Of a DNA stretch of 64,000 nucleotides, positions 19,646 through 27,050 are shown piece by piece. Under the pieces are notes generated by a model. The model saw only the letters and a program-made list of their open reading frames with translations, did not search any database and was not told the DNA's origin. Made by a program: the position numbers and the translations under genes. Numbering within the stretch: the stretch's first letter is position 1; each line of letters begins with the position of its first letter. Origin of the DNA: Arthrobacter sp. ISL-30 (GTDB taxonomy: Bacteria; Actinomycetota; Actinomycetes; Actinomycetales; Micrococcaceae); contig NZ_JAGGPK010000003.1 in the NCBI RefSeq assembly GCF_018613855.1, forward strand, positions 62,001 to 126,000, written 5' to 3'.

Positions 19646-20212
19646 ATGACGCGACCCGAATCCGGCAGGCCCCTCTACGGTGAACTTTACGCTTCTCCAG
19701 GGGGCGAGGCTCCGGCTTCGGTGGCAACGACCGGCGCGAAGAAGGCACTCTGGCCGTGGGTGGTGTTTCAAGCCGCTGCAGGCCTGGCGGTTGGGCTGGC
19801 ATGGTGGCTGCTTGCCCCGGGCGGGCTGAATCTCTTATCCGGGAACCCGTCACTGGCGGACGGAACGCGCATTGAGGCCTGGCTGCCACGGGACCTTGTC
19901 CTCGCCGGCCTCTTCCTGCTTGCAGGTAGTTTTGTCGCCGTCCTCCTTGATGGCAGGCCGCAGGATTCCCTTCTCCCGAGGAGGATTGTCCTGGTAGTCA
20001 TAGGTGGAGCCGCGGGCGCCCTCACCGCCTGGCTCGTTGGTGTCCAGGCGGGGCAATGGTGGGGCCCGCCGGCCGATACCTTGGAGCATCCGAGCATGGC
20101 GTTCTCCCTGCGTTCCCTGGCAGTGCTTGCCTTGTGGCCGGGGGCCGCCGCGGCCTGCACCTTCGTCCTGAACCTCATAAGCCTGATGCGGAAGCCCTCC
20201 GTCGAACACTGA
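19646..20212 (+). CDS. Uncharacterised four-helix membrane protein
   Basis: I do not recognise a named family with certainty. The 188-residue protein has a soluble N-terminus of about 33 residues, then four hydrophobic segments near residues 35-57, 85-107, 115-135 and 150-175. It ends in a short basic tail. A tryptophan-rich periplasmic-side loop (AGQWWGPPADTLEHPSM) lies between helices 3 and 4. The layout resembles actinobacterial DUF2567-type membrane proteins, but this was not checked. It lies 45 bases upstream of hisD on the same strand. Codon use matches the neighbours. Confidence 0.75.
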   Translation: MTRPESGRPLYGELYASPGGEAPASVATTGAKKALWPWVVFQAAAGLAVGLAWWLLAPGGLNLLSGNPSLADGTRIEAWLPRDLVLAGLFLLAGSFVAVLLDGRPQDSLLPRRIVLVVIGGAAGALTAWLVGVQAGQWWGPPADTLEHPSMAFSLRSLAVLALWPGAAAACTFVLNLISLMRKPSVEH

Positions 20213-20245
20213 CGGCCACCGACACCTGGCAGCCTTGGGTGCACG

Positions 20246-20251
20246 TAAAAT
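20246..20251 (+). promoter_or_regulatory. -10-like TAAAAT, six bases before the hisD start
   Basis: TAAAAT (five of six to TATAAT) ends exactly six bases before the GTG start at 20258. This spacing implies that transcription starts on the first base of the hisD start codon. The upstream CCGACA (20219-20224) is 21 bases away, too far for a standard -35. Confidence 0.45.
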
Positions 20252-20257
20252 AGCCGG

Positions 20258-21634
20258 GTGACCAATTCTCCGGAGAGCCCCACAGCATCCCTAGCCGCCC
20301 CAGTTGACTTCCGCACTATCGACCTGCGGGGCCGCCACATGTCACTGTTAGAGTTGCGAGCTGCCGTTCCCCGCGCCCGGCATGAAACCACGGCAGACGC
20401 CGAAGCGAAGGTCCTGGACATTATCAAGGGTGTCCGTGAACGCGGTTTCGAGGCGTTGGCCGAGCTGGCGAGCCGTTTCGACGGCGTTGAGCAGACTCAT
20501 CCCCGGGTACCGGCGACGGCCATCCAGAACGCGCTGCAGAACCTCGACCCGGACGTCCGGGCTGCCATGGAGGAATCGATCAGCCGTGCCCGCCGTTTCG
20601 CGGAGGGGCAGAGGCCCGGGAACGTGGACGTTGAACTGGCCGACGGAGCTGTGGTCAGCCAAAACTGGGTTCCCGTGGCCCGTGTGGGACTTTACGTGCC
20701 TGGGGGACTGGCCGTTTATCCCTCTTCCGTCATTATGAACGTTGTGCCTGCCCTGGCAGCGGGCGTCTCCTCCATCGCGCTGGCATCCCCGCCGCAAAAG
20801 GAGTTCGATGGGCTCCCGCACCCCACCATCCTGGCGGCCGCAGCACTGCTCGGAATCGAGGAAGTCTATGCCATCGGCGGGGCACAGGCGATTGCATCCT
20901 TTGCCTACGGAGTTGAGGGGGAGGGCGAGCTTGGTCCGATTGAGCCCGTCGACGTCGTCACCGGGCCCGGCAATATCTTCGTTGCCACCGCCAAGCGACT
21001 GGTGAAGGGGGTTGTCGGAATTGACTCGGAGGCAGGGACCACTGAAATCGCCATCCTCGCCGACGCCAATGCCAAACCGGCACTGGTGGCCGCTGACCTC
21101 ATCAGCCAGGCCGAGCACGATCCGAAGGCAGCGTCCGTGCTGGTCACGGACTCCGAAGAACTGGCTTACGCCGTACGCTCGGAACTGGCCCTCCAGGTTG
21201 CCTCAACCAAGCACTCCATCCGGGTACTGCAGGCTCTCTCCGGCCCGCAATCGGGCGTGGTCCTGGTTGACAACCTGAACCAGGGAATCGCCGTCTGCGA
21301 TGCATACGCAGCAGAGCACCTTGAGATCATGACCGCCGACGCCCCGGCTGTCGCGGGCCGAATCCGCAATGCCGGCGCAATCTTTGTCGGCGATTACAGT
21401 CCCGTCAGCCTGGGTGACTACTGCGCGGGCTCCAACCACGTCCTGCCAACGAGCGGCACTGCCGCGTTTTCTTCCGGCCTCAATGTGACCACCTTCCTTC
21501 GGGCCGTGCAGGTCATCAACTACGACAGGAAAGCCCTCGAGGAAGTCAGCGGCCACATTGTGAGCTTGTCCGACGCCGAGGATCTTCCGGGGCACGGAGA
21601 TGCCGTCAGGATTCGCTTTGGGGAACATGGCTAG
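20258..21634 (+). CDS. hisD: Histidinol dehydrogenase
   Basis: HisD oxidises L-histidinol to L-histidine in two NAD-dependent steps. The 458-residue protein has [19 protein letters not shown], the nucleotide-binding [32 protein letters not shown], the zinc-ligand region [11 protein letters not shown], and the catalytic and zinc-binding AEHLEIMT and [12 protein letters not shown] segments. Starting at GTG 20258 it has about 20 residues before the family core. No other his genes are seen in the 230 bases that follow; the next gene is nrdR, so hisD is not at the head of an intact his operon here. Confidence 0.96.
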   Translation: MTNSPESPTASLAAPVDFRTIDLRGRHMSLLELRAAVPRARHETTADAEAKVLDIIKGVRERGFEALAELASRFDGVEQTHPRVPATAIQNALQNLDPDVRAAMEESISRARRFAEGQRPGNVDVELADGAVVSQNWVPVARVGLYVPGGLAVYPSSVIMNVVPALAAGVSSIALASPPQKEFDGLPHPTILAAAALLGIEEVYAIGGAQAIASFAYGVEGEGELGPIEPVDVVTGPGNIFVATAKRLVKGVVGIDSEAGTTEIAILADANAKPALVAADLISQAEHDPKAASVLVTDSEELAYAVRSELALQVASTKHSIRVLQALSGPQSGVVLVDNLNQGIAVCDAYAAEHLEIMTADAPAVAGRIRNAGAIFVGDYSPVSLGDYCAGSNHVLPTSGTAAFSSGLNVTTFLRAVQVINYDRKALEEVSGHIVSLSDAEDLPGHGDAVRIRFGEHG

Positions 21635-21694
21635 CGGAGCGTGAACCTGGAAGCCTGAATGCCAGGGCGGCTGAAAACCGGGTCAGCCAGGCAA

Positions 21695-21742
21695 CCACTA
21701 CATGTGGTAATTACAAGCTTGTCATTAGGCTAAATGTAGTCG
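21695..21742 (+). promoter_or_regulatory. Pair of NrdR-box-like repeats upstream of nrdR
   Basis: Two cores resembling the NrdR consensus CwAtATaTwG lie 32 bases apart: CTACATGTGG (21698-21707; 7 of 10) and CTAAATGTAG (21730-21739; 8 of 10). The full 16-base sites would be 21695-21710 and 21727-21742. NrdR normally binds tandem boxes about three helical turns apart, as here. The second box sits between a TTGTCA -35 (21719-21724) and a TAGACT -10 (21743-21748), which fits autorepression. Confidence 0.55.
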
Positions 21743-21748
21743 TAGACT
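21719..21748 (+). promoter_or_regulatory. Candidate nrdR promoter
   Basis: TTGTCA (five of six to the consensus -35) and TAGACT (four of six) are separated by 18 bases. The predicted start near 21755 falls inside the left arm of the terminator hairpin that follows, so transcripts from this promoter would lack half of that arm. Confidence 0.45.
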
Positions 21749-21780
21749 GGTGCCGGAAGGGAAACTTCCGGCACCTTTTT
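21749..21780 (+). terminator. Rho-independent terminator between hisD and nrdR
   Basis: GGTGCCGGAAG (21749-21759) pairs perfectly with CTTCCGGCACC (21765-21775) around a five-base loop and is followed by TTTTT. It should stop transcripts from hisD. It lies directly at the predicted nrdR transcription start. Confidence 0.85.
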
Positions 21781-21845
21781 GCGACTTCCGGCCACGCCGG
21801 CGTCGTACATTCCGAAAGCCGGACCCTCGCAGGGAGAGGACCAAC

Positions 21846-22355
21846 GTGTATTGCCCGTTCTGCCGCAACCCTGATTCCCGCGTCGTCGACAGCCGCATGG
21901 CCGACGACGGATCCTCCATCCGCCGGCGGCGTCAGTGCCCGGAATGTGGCCGGCGCTTCACCACGGTTGAAACTACCAGCCTGTCCGTCATCAAGAGGTC
22001 GGGCGTGGCCGAGCCTTTCAGCCGCATCAAGGTGATCAACGGCGTTCGGAAAGCGTGCCAGGGCCGGCCTGTGACTGAAGACGACCTTGCACTGCTGGCA
22101 CAGGAAGTCGAAGAGCAAATCCGTGCCTCCGGAGCCGCCGAGATCGACGCGCATGAGGTGGGGCTGGCCATCCTTGGTCCCCTCCAGAAGCTGGACAAGG
22201 TTGCGTACCTGCGTTTCGCCAGTGTCTACCAGGCCTTCGAATCCCTTGAGGACTTTGAATCAGCCATTTCGCTCCTGCGGCATGAGGGCGATGTGGAAGC
22301 GAAAGCTGCCGGGGGCAAGAGCCCGGATAAGAGCTCTGAAAAGAGCCGGCTCTAG
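21846..22355 (+). CDS. nrdR: Transcriptional repressor NrdR of ribonucleotide reductase genes
   Basis: NrdR senses ATP/dATP through an ATP-cone and represses nrd genes. The GTG at 21846, with GGAGAGG 6-12 bases upstream, gives 169 residues starting [17 protein letters not shown]. In-frame codons further upstream would run through the terminator hairpin. The N-terminal zinc ribbon has CPFC and CPEC pairs. The ATP-cone covers about residues 47-137 ([20 protein letters not shown] and [17 protein letters not shown]). No ribonucleotide reductase gene is in the window. NrdR-like boxes lie upstream of its own gene. Confidence 0.95.
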   Translation: MYCPFCRNPDSRVVDSRMADDGSSIRRRRQCPECGRRFTTVETTSLSVIKRSGVAEPFSRIKVINGVRKACQGRPVTEDDLALLAQEVEEQIRASGAAEIDAHEVGLAILGPLQKLDKVAYLRFASVYQAFESLEDFESAISLLRHEGDVEAKAAGGKSPDKSSEKSRL

Positions 22356-22430
22356 TTCCGGTGGTGGCAGCGGAGGGGAAGCCGCAGCTACCACCGGCAC
22401 AACGCCGTTATGTAAAGGTGTTGTGAACTG

Positions 22431-22490
22431 ACGACGGCGACCAGCAAGCTTGGTTTTCTAGCCAAGTGCCGGTCGCCGTCGTGGTTTTTT
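22431..22490. terminator. Terminator between convergent nrdR and ppgK
   Basis: ACGACGGCGACC (22431-22442) pairs with GGTCGCCGTCGT (22471-22482), with an inner CTTGG/CCAAG stem. The plus-strand right arm is followed by GGTTTTTTG, so it terminates nrdR. The outer stem could also act on the minus strand after ppgK, though its tail there is less U-rich. Confidence 0.82.
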
Positions 22491-22502
22491 GCGGCTGTCC
22501 GC

Positions 22503-23351
22503 CTACTCGGCGAGCTTGCGGTTTAGGGCAACTTCGAGGGCGGCGCCCACGATGCCGGCGTCGTTCTTCAGCTCGGCTGTGACGATCTTTGTGCGGAGCT
22601 TAAGGTGCGGGAAATATTCGTCCGAACGCTTCGAGATACCGCCGCCAACAATGAAGAGTTCCGGGGAGAACAGGAACTCGACATGGGAGAAATAGCGCTG
22701 GAGCAGGACGCTGTATTCTTCCCAGCTCAACCCGTCGCGTTCCCTGGCGACGGCGGACGCCTTGCTTTCGGCGTCGAATCCGTCGATTTCCAAGTGGCCG
22801 AGTTCGGCGTTGGGGACGAGCTTGCCGTCGAAGATAAAGGCTGAGCCGATTCCAGTGCCCAGGGTAATGACCAGGACGGTACCATTAACGCCTGCTCCGG
22901 CGCCGTAGCGGGCTTCGGCGAGGCCGGCGGCGTCGGCGTCGTTGATGACCTCGACGGGCCGGCCCAGGCGGGCCGTCAGCAGTGCATCGATGTCTTTGTC
23001 GAGCCAGGACTTATCCACATTGGCAGCCGACCGGACCACGCCGTGCTGGATGATGCCGGGGAAGGTGAGGCCTACGGGGGCATCGGCCGCGGGAGCATCC
23101 GGGCGGGAGGAGAGCTCCTCAACGATCTGGGCCACCACTTCGGCGACGGATTCAGGAGTTGCTGGCTGGGGCGTCGGGATGCGGAAGCGGTCACCGATCA
23201 GCTTGCCCTTTTTGAGGTCGACGATGCCGCCCTTGATCCCGGTACCGCCGATATCGATGCCGATCAGCGGGGCGCTCTTGTGTTTCTTCTCGTCCTTCTT
23301 GCTCAATGCGATTCCATTCGTGGCGGGGGCGGGTGGGCGTGGGGCAGCCAC
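22503..23351 (-). CDS. ppgK: Polyphosphate glucokinase (ROK family)
   Basis: PPGK phosphorylates glucose with inorganic polyphosphate and/or ATP, an actinobacterial hallmark enzyme. The phosphate-binding IGIDIGGTGIKGGIVD comes early. FPGIIQHGVVRSAANVDKSW and VINDADAAGLAEARYGAG give the substrate and catalytic-Asp region. VLVITLGTGIGSAFIFDG is the second phosphate motif. The frame opens at GTG 23351 (282 residues). A TTG at 23303 (residue 17, before SKKDEKKHKSAP) with GGAA upstream is a reasonable alternative. It follows map by 25 bases on the same strand and is probably co-transcribed with it. Confidence 0.9.
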   Translation of the reverse strand: MAAPRPPAPATNGIALSKKDEKKHKSAPLIGIDIGGTGIKGGIVDLKKGKLIGDRFRIPTPQPATPESVAEVVAQIVEELSSRPDAPAADAPVGLTFPGIIQHGVVRSAANVDKSWLDKDIDALLTARLGRPVEVINDADAAGLAEARYGAGAGVNGTVLVITLGTGIGSAFIFDGKLVPNAELGHLEIDGFDAESKASAVARERDGLSWEEYSVLLQRYFSHVEFLFSPELFIVGGGISKRSDEYFPHLKLRTKIVTAELKNDAGIVGAALEVALNRKLAE

Positions 23352-23376
23352 ATGGCTGCGGTGCTCTTCCGGTAGC

Positions 23377-24255
23377 TCAGGGAAGGGTCAAAATCTCGGC
23401 GCCGGTCTCCGTGACCAGCAGGGTGTGCTCGAATTGGGCGGTGCGTTTGTGGTCCCGTGTCACAACGGTCCACTCATCGGCCCACATGTCCCATTCGATG
23501 GTGCCGAGCGTGAGCATCGGTTCAATGGTGAAGGTCATGCCGGGTTCAATGACTCTGTTGTAAGCGGGCGCGGCGTCGTAGTGGGGGATGATCAGGCCGG
23601 TGTGGAAAGCCTCGCCGACGCCGTGACCTGTGAAGTCGCGTACTACGCCATAGCCGAAACGCTTGGCATATGATTCGATCGCGCGGCCAATGACGTTGAT
23701 TTCCCGGCCGGGGGCGACGGCCTTGATAGCACGGTTCAGCGCTTCCTGCGTACGTTCCACCAGGAGTCGCGATTCCTCGTCGACGTCTCCCACCATGAAG
23801 GTGTAGTTGGTGTCTCCATGGACTCCGCCGATGAACGCCGTGATGTCGATGTTCAGGATGTCCCCGTCCTGAACCACGGTGCTGTCTGGAATGCCGTGGC
23901 AAATGACCTCGTTCAGGGACGAGCAGAGCGATTTGGGGAATCCGCGGTAGCCCAGGGTCGAGGGGTAGGCGTTGTGGTCAAGGAGGAACTCGTGGCCGAT
24001 ACGGTCCAGCTGGTCGGTAGTAACTCCTGGCCAGATGTGCTTGCCGACCTCCACGATGGCCTGGGCGGCGATACGGCTGGCCACGCGGATCTTCTCGATG
24101 GTCTCAGCGGACTTGACCTCAGAGCCGGTGAACTTCTCGGGTCCCTTCCTGCCCACGTATTCCGGGCGCGGAATCGACGCCGGTACCGGCAGCTGGGGAC
24201 TGACCGTTCCGGGAACCAGCATACCGATGGGTGCAGTCGAAGCGAGAGAAGGCAT
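23377..24255 (-). CDS. map: Methionine aminopeptidase, type I
   Basis: Removes the initiator methionine from new proteins. The 292-residue protein starting [11 protein letters not shown] has an N-terminal extension of about 40 residues ending in a PxxP-containing stretch, typical of the actinobacterial MetAP-1c form that contacts the ribosome. Metal ligands are in [36 protein letters not shown] and the C-terminal [11 protein letters not shown] longer frame exists but starts upstream of the promoter. The ATG is preceded by TATGAT plus six bases, so the mRNA is probably leaderless. ppgK follows. Confidence 0.94.
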   Translation of the reverse strand: MPSLASTAPIGMLVPGTVSPQLPVPASIPRPEYVGRKGPEKFTGSEVKSAETIEKIRVASRIAAQAIVEVGKHIWPGVTTDQLDRIGHEFLLDHNAYPSTLGYRGFPKSLCSSLNEVICHGIPDSTVVQDGDILNIDITAFIGGVHGDTNYTFMVGDVDEESRLLVERTQEALNRAIKAVAPGREINVIGRAIESYAKRFGYGVVRDFTGHGVGEAFHTGLIIPHYDAAPAYNRVIEPGMTFTIEPMLTLGTIEWDMWADEWTVVTRDHKRTAQFEHTLLVTETGAEILTLP

Positions 24256-24261
24256 AGATTG

Positions 24262-24267
24262 ATCATA
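24262..24267 (-). promoter_or_regulatory. -10 TATGAT, six bases before the map start (leaderless)
   Basis: On the minus strand TATGAT (five of six to consensus) is followed by CAATCT and then ATG. This is the clearest case in the window of a -10 placed so that transcription starts at the start codon. No Shine-Dalgarno sequence lies between them. Confidence 0.6.
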
Positions 24268-24404
24268 TAAGGGACGAAAGAGACGCAACTAACAGAGCCC
24301 GGAAAGACGACGCTGAGGCTTCAAAGGTTACGCCGGGCGGGACCGGCACAGGCCGGCCGGAGCCGTTTGCTGGCCGGTATCAACGACGATCAGCAGGAGG
24401 AACA

Positions 24405-24569
24405 GTGACCGAGTACTGGTACAACGTGAAGACGCATGAGATTGAAGAAGATGCGTTGTCTGACTGGACGCAGCTGATTGGGCCGTACAAGACGCGCGAA
24501 GAGGCGGAGCACGCCCTGGAAAAGGTCAGGGCACGCAACGAAGCCTGGGAGAAGGACGACGACTTCTAG
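24405..24569 (+). CDS. Small SPOR-like protein (54 residues)
   Basis: A short frame starts with GTG at 24405, six bases after an ideal GGAGG (24396-24400), and ends with TAG. The protein begins M-TEYWYNVKTHEIEEDAL, contains LIGPYKTREEAEHALEKVR, and ends in an acidic tail. The pattern Y-x-V...GPY-x-T-x-x-E-A is that of a SPOR-type (peptidoglycan-associated) fold cut to its minimum. There is no signal peptide, so it should be cytoplasmic. It lies divergently between map and panB and converges with panB. The strong ribosome binding site is the main support that it is expressed. Confidence 0.8.
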   Translation: MTEYWYNVKTHEIEEDALSDWTQLIGPYKTREEAEHALEKVRARNEAWEKDDDF

Positions 24570-24590
24570 CCGATCCTGCACTCTCCCTCC

Positions 24591-25508
24591 TCAGAAGGAG
24601 TGCTCAGGTCCCGGGAATTGGCCCGATCGGACATCATCCCCATAGGCCCTTGCAGCCTCGGCCAGGGTGCTGCGAAGATCCGCATACTGTTTGACGAAGC
24701 GGGCCATCTTGCCGCCCCGCAGTCCCGCCATGTCCTGCCAGACGAGAACCTGGCCTGTTGTTGCGTTCCCGGCACCGATTCCGATCGTCGGGACAGCGAC
24801 GGCGGCGTCGACGGCGGCCGCCGTTTCGGCGGGGACCATTTCCATCAGGACACTAAAGGCCCCCGCGTCGGCAAGGGCGACGGCGTCTTCGATCAACCGG
24901 CTGGCGTCATCTCCGCGGCCCTGGACCCGATAACCGCCGAGGGAATGTTCGCTCTGGGGCGTGAAGCCGATGTGGGCCATGACTGGAATTCCGGCCTGTA
25001 CCATCGCCTGGACCGTCTCGGCGTAGAACTTGCCGCCTTCGATCTTCACCGCGTGCGCGAGGCCCTCCTTCAGGAACCGGACTCCGCTGGCGACAGCCTG
25101 CTGGGGTGAAACCTCGTAGCTGCCGAAGGGGAGGTCCGCGACGATCAAGGCGCGCTTGGCCGAGCGGGCCACGGCACGGCACAGGGGCAGGAGCTCATCG
25201 ACCGTGACGGGCAGGCTCGTCTCGTTTCCGAAAACATTGTTCGACGCAGAGTCGCCAACTAGAAGGACCTCGATGCCGGCCTGGTCAAAGATCTCCGCAG
25301 TGTACTGCTCGTAGGCCGTGAGCATGGCGAAGCGCGAGCCCTCCGCCTTGGCCTGCTGAAGGTGATGCGTGCGCACGCGTGAGGCAGGCTTCTTCGCCGT
25401 GCCGGATTCCACAGCTCCGGACGCCGCCGAAGTGCCGGTGGGACCGTTGCCGTAGGGCGCAGGAAGCTCTGTGGGCAGGTCTGGTTCAGGATTGTTGCTC
25501 GAGGCCAT
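24591..25508 (-). CDS. panB: 3-methyl-2-oxobutanoate hydroxymethyltransferase
   Basis: PanB transfers a hydroxymethyl group to alpha-ketoisovalerate, giving ketopantoate for pantothenate and CoA synthesis. Starting at ATG 25508 the protein has 305 residues; in-frame upstream codons give an Arg/His-rich leader unlike the family. Motifs are [18 protein letters not shown], the metal-binding [27 protein letters not shown] with the substrate region, and [16 protein letters not shown]. An N-terminal Pro/Gly/Ser-rich extension of about 45 residues is unusual but common in actinobacterial PanB. No panC/panD is nearby. Confidence 0.94.
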   Translation of the reverse strand: MASSNNPEPDLPTELPAPYGNGPTGTSAASGAVESGTAKKPASRVRTHHLQQAKAEGSRFAMLTAYEQYTAEIFDQAGIEVLLVGDSASNNVFGNETSLPVTVDELLPLCRAVARSAKRALIVADLPFGSYEVSPQQAVASGVRFLKEGLAHAVKIEGGKFYAETVQAMVQAGIPVMAHIGFTPQSEHSLGGYRVQGRGDDASRLIEDAVALADAGAFSVLMEMVPAETAAAVDAAVAVPTIGIGAGNATTGQVLVWQDMAGLRGGKMARFVKQYADLRSTLAEAARAYGDDVRSGQFPGPEHSF

Positions 25509-25514
25509 GATTAG

Positions 25515-25520
25515 AGAGTA
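25515..25520 (-). promoter_or_regulatory. -10-like TACTCT, six bases before the panB start
   Basis: On the minus strand TACTCT fits only the minimal actinobacterial pattern TANNNT, followed by six bases and ATG. It is listed because the spacing repeats that of the other leaderless candidates. It is weak on its own. Confidence 0.25.
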
Positions 25521-25597
25521 GTGGTGGAGGCGGCGCCGTAGCCACTGGAGGCCCTGGCCATGGCGATGTAAACGCTGTGTTACGCACCCGATGCCTT

Positions 25598-25634
25598 CAG
25601 CATTCATTGGCAATGCTTAGTAGAGTGAATGCTG
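25598..25634. promoter_or_regulatory. Inverted repeat over the glnA2 promoter region
   Basis: CAGCATTCA (25598-25606) and TGAATGCTG (25626-25634) are perfect 9-base arms 19 bases apart. -10-like TAGTAG/TAGAGT elements (25618-25626) lie at the edge of the right arm. The site is 67-103 bases before the glnA2 start and could be an operator. Confidence 0.4.
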
Positions 25635-25700
25635 AGCTGCCGCACGCTTCCAGAAGGATGGAATCCGCGGCATGGACGTTGACCCGGGAAAGAGGGCCCT

Positions 25701-27041
25701 ATGGACCGCCAGCAAGAATTTGTTCTGCGGACAATTGAAGAGCGTGACGTGCGCTTCGTGCGTCTGTGGTTCACCGACGTCGTCGGTTCGCTCAAGTCCG
25801 TGGCGCTGGCCCCGGCCGAGGTTGAAGGCGCTTTCGAAGAAGGCCTCGGTTTTGACGGCTCCGCCATTGAAGGCCTGGCCCGGGTGTTCGAATCCGACAT
25901 GCTGGCTCAGCCGGATCCCTCCACGTTCCAGATCCTGCCGTGGCGCGGGGAGACCGAGCAGACCTCAAGGATGTTCTGTGACGTCCTGACTCCGGATGGC
26001 GAGCCTTCTACGGCCGATCCCCGAAACGTCCTCAAGCGCACGCTGGCGAAGGCCGCTGATATGGGCTTCACCTGCTACACACATCCCGAAATCGAGTTCT
26101 ACCTGCTCAAATCGCAGGAGCTTGGCCCTAACGGTGCACCGGTGCCGGTGGACGAGGGCGGCTATTTTGACCATGTTCCGGGCGGCGTCGCCCAGGACTT
26201 CCGGCGCACGGCGGTTACCATGCTGGAGTCTGTCGGGATTTCCGTGGAGTTCAGCCATCATGAGGGCGGACCGGGGCAGAATGAAATTGACCTCCGGTAT
26301 GCCGATGCCCTCCAGACGGCGGACAACGTTATGACGTTCCGCACGGTGATCAAGGAGGTGGCGCTCCAGCAGGGCACCTACGCCACATTCATGCCCAAGC
26401 CCTTCACGGACCACCCGGGCTCCGGGATGCACACCCACTTCTCCCTCTTTGAGGGCGACACCAACGCGTTCTACGAAGCCGGGGCGGAGTTCCAGCTCTC
26501 CAAGACGGCCCGCCAGTTCATTGCCGGCATCCTGCGGCATGCTCCGGAGTTCACCGCCGTCACCAACCAGTTCGTGAACTCCTACAAGCGGCTTTGGGGC
26601 GGGGGAGAGGCGCCGAGCTACCTGAGCTGGGGCCACAACAACCGCTCCGCGCTGGTGCGCGTACCGCTCTACAAGCCGGGCAAGGGGCAGAGCGCCCGCA
26701 TCGAGTACCGAGGCATTGATTCCGCGACCAACCCGTACCTCGCCTATGCCGTGCTGTTGGGGGCGGGCTTGAAGGGCATCGAGGAAGGCTATGAACTGCC
26801 GCCGGCAGCGGAAGACGACGTCTGGTCGTTGACCTCGGCTGAGCGCCGCGCCATGGGTCACGATCCCCTGCCTGCGAGCCTGCATGATGCTATTCGGGCC
26901 ATGGAGGAATCGGAACTGGTAGCGCAGATCCTGGGCGAGCAGGTCTTCGAACACTTCCTGCGGAACAAGCGTGCCGAATGGCAGGATTACCGCCTGCAGG
27001 TGACGCCGTACGAGCTGCAGCGCAATCTCGGTATTCTCTAG
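25701..27041 (+). CDS. glnA2: Type I glutamine synthetase, GlnA2-like
   Basis: The protein belongs to the glutamine synthetase family that makes glutamine from glutamate, ammonia and ATP. The 446-residue length and adjacency to glnE match actinobacterial GlnA2. Motifs are the N-terminal GFDGSAIEGLARVFESDM, PEIEFYLL, EFSHHEGGPGQNEIDLRY, KPFTDHPGSGMHTHFS and NRSALVRVP. The adenylylation loop reads GYELPPAAEDD, differing from the NLY-type site of GlnA1. The start has GAAAGAGGG upstream. glnE follows after nine bases, so they form an operon. Confidence 0.93.
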   Translation: MDRQQEFVLRTIEERDVRFVRLWFTDVVGSLKSVALAPAEVEGAFEEGLGFDGSAIEGLARVFESDMLAQPDPSTFQILPWRGETEQTSRMFCDVLTPDGEPSTADPRNVLKRTLAKAADMGFTCYTHPEIEFYLLKSQELGPNGAPVPVDEGGYFDHVPGGVAQDFRRTAVTMLESVGISVEFSHHEGGPGQNEIDLRYADALQTADNVMTFRTVIKEVALQQGTYATFMPKPFTDHPGSGMHTHFSLFEGDTNAFYEAGAEFQLSKTARQFIAGILRHAPEFTAVTNQFVNSYKRLWGGGEAPSYLSWGHNNRSALVRVPLYKPGKGQSARIEYRGIDSATNPYLAYAVLLGAGLKGIEEGYELPPAAEDDVWSLTSAERRAMGHDPLPASLHDAIRAMEESELVAQILGEQVFEHFLRNKRAEWQDYRLQVTPYELQRNLGIL

Positions 27042-27050
27042 GCGGTACTC

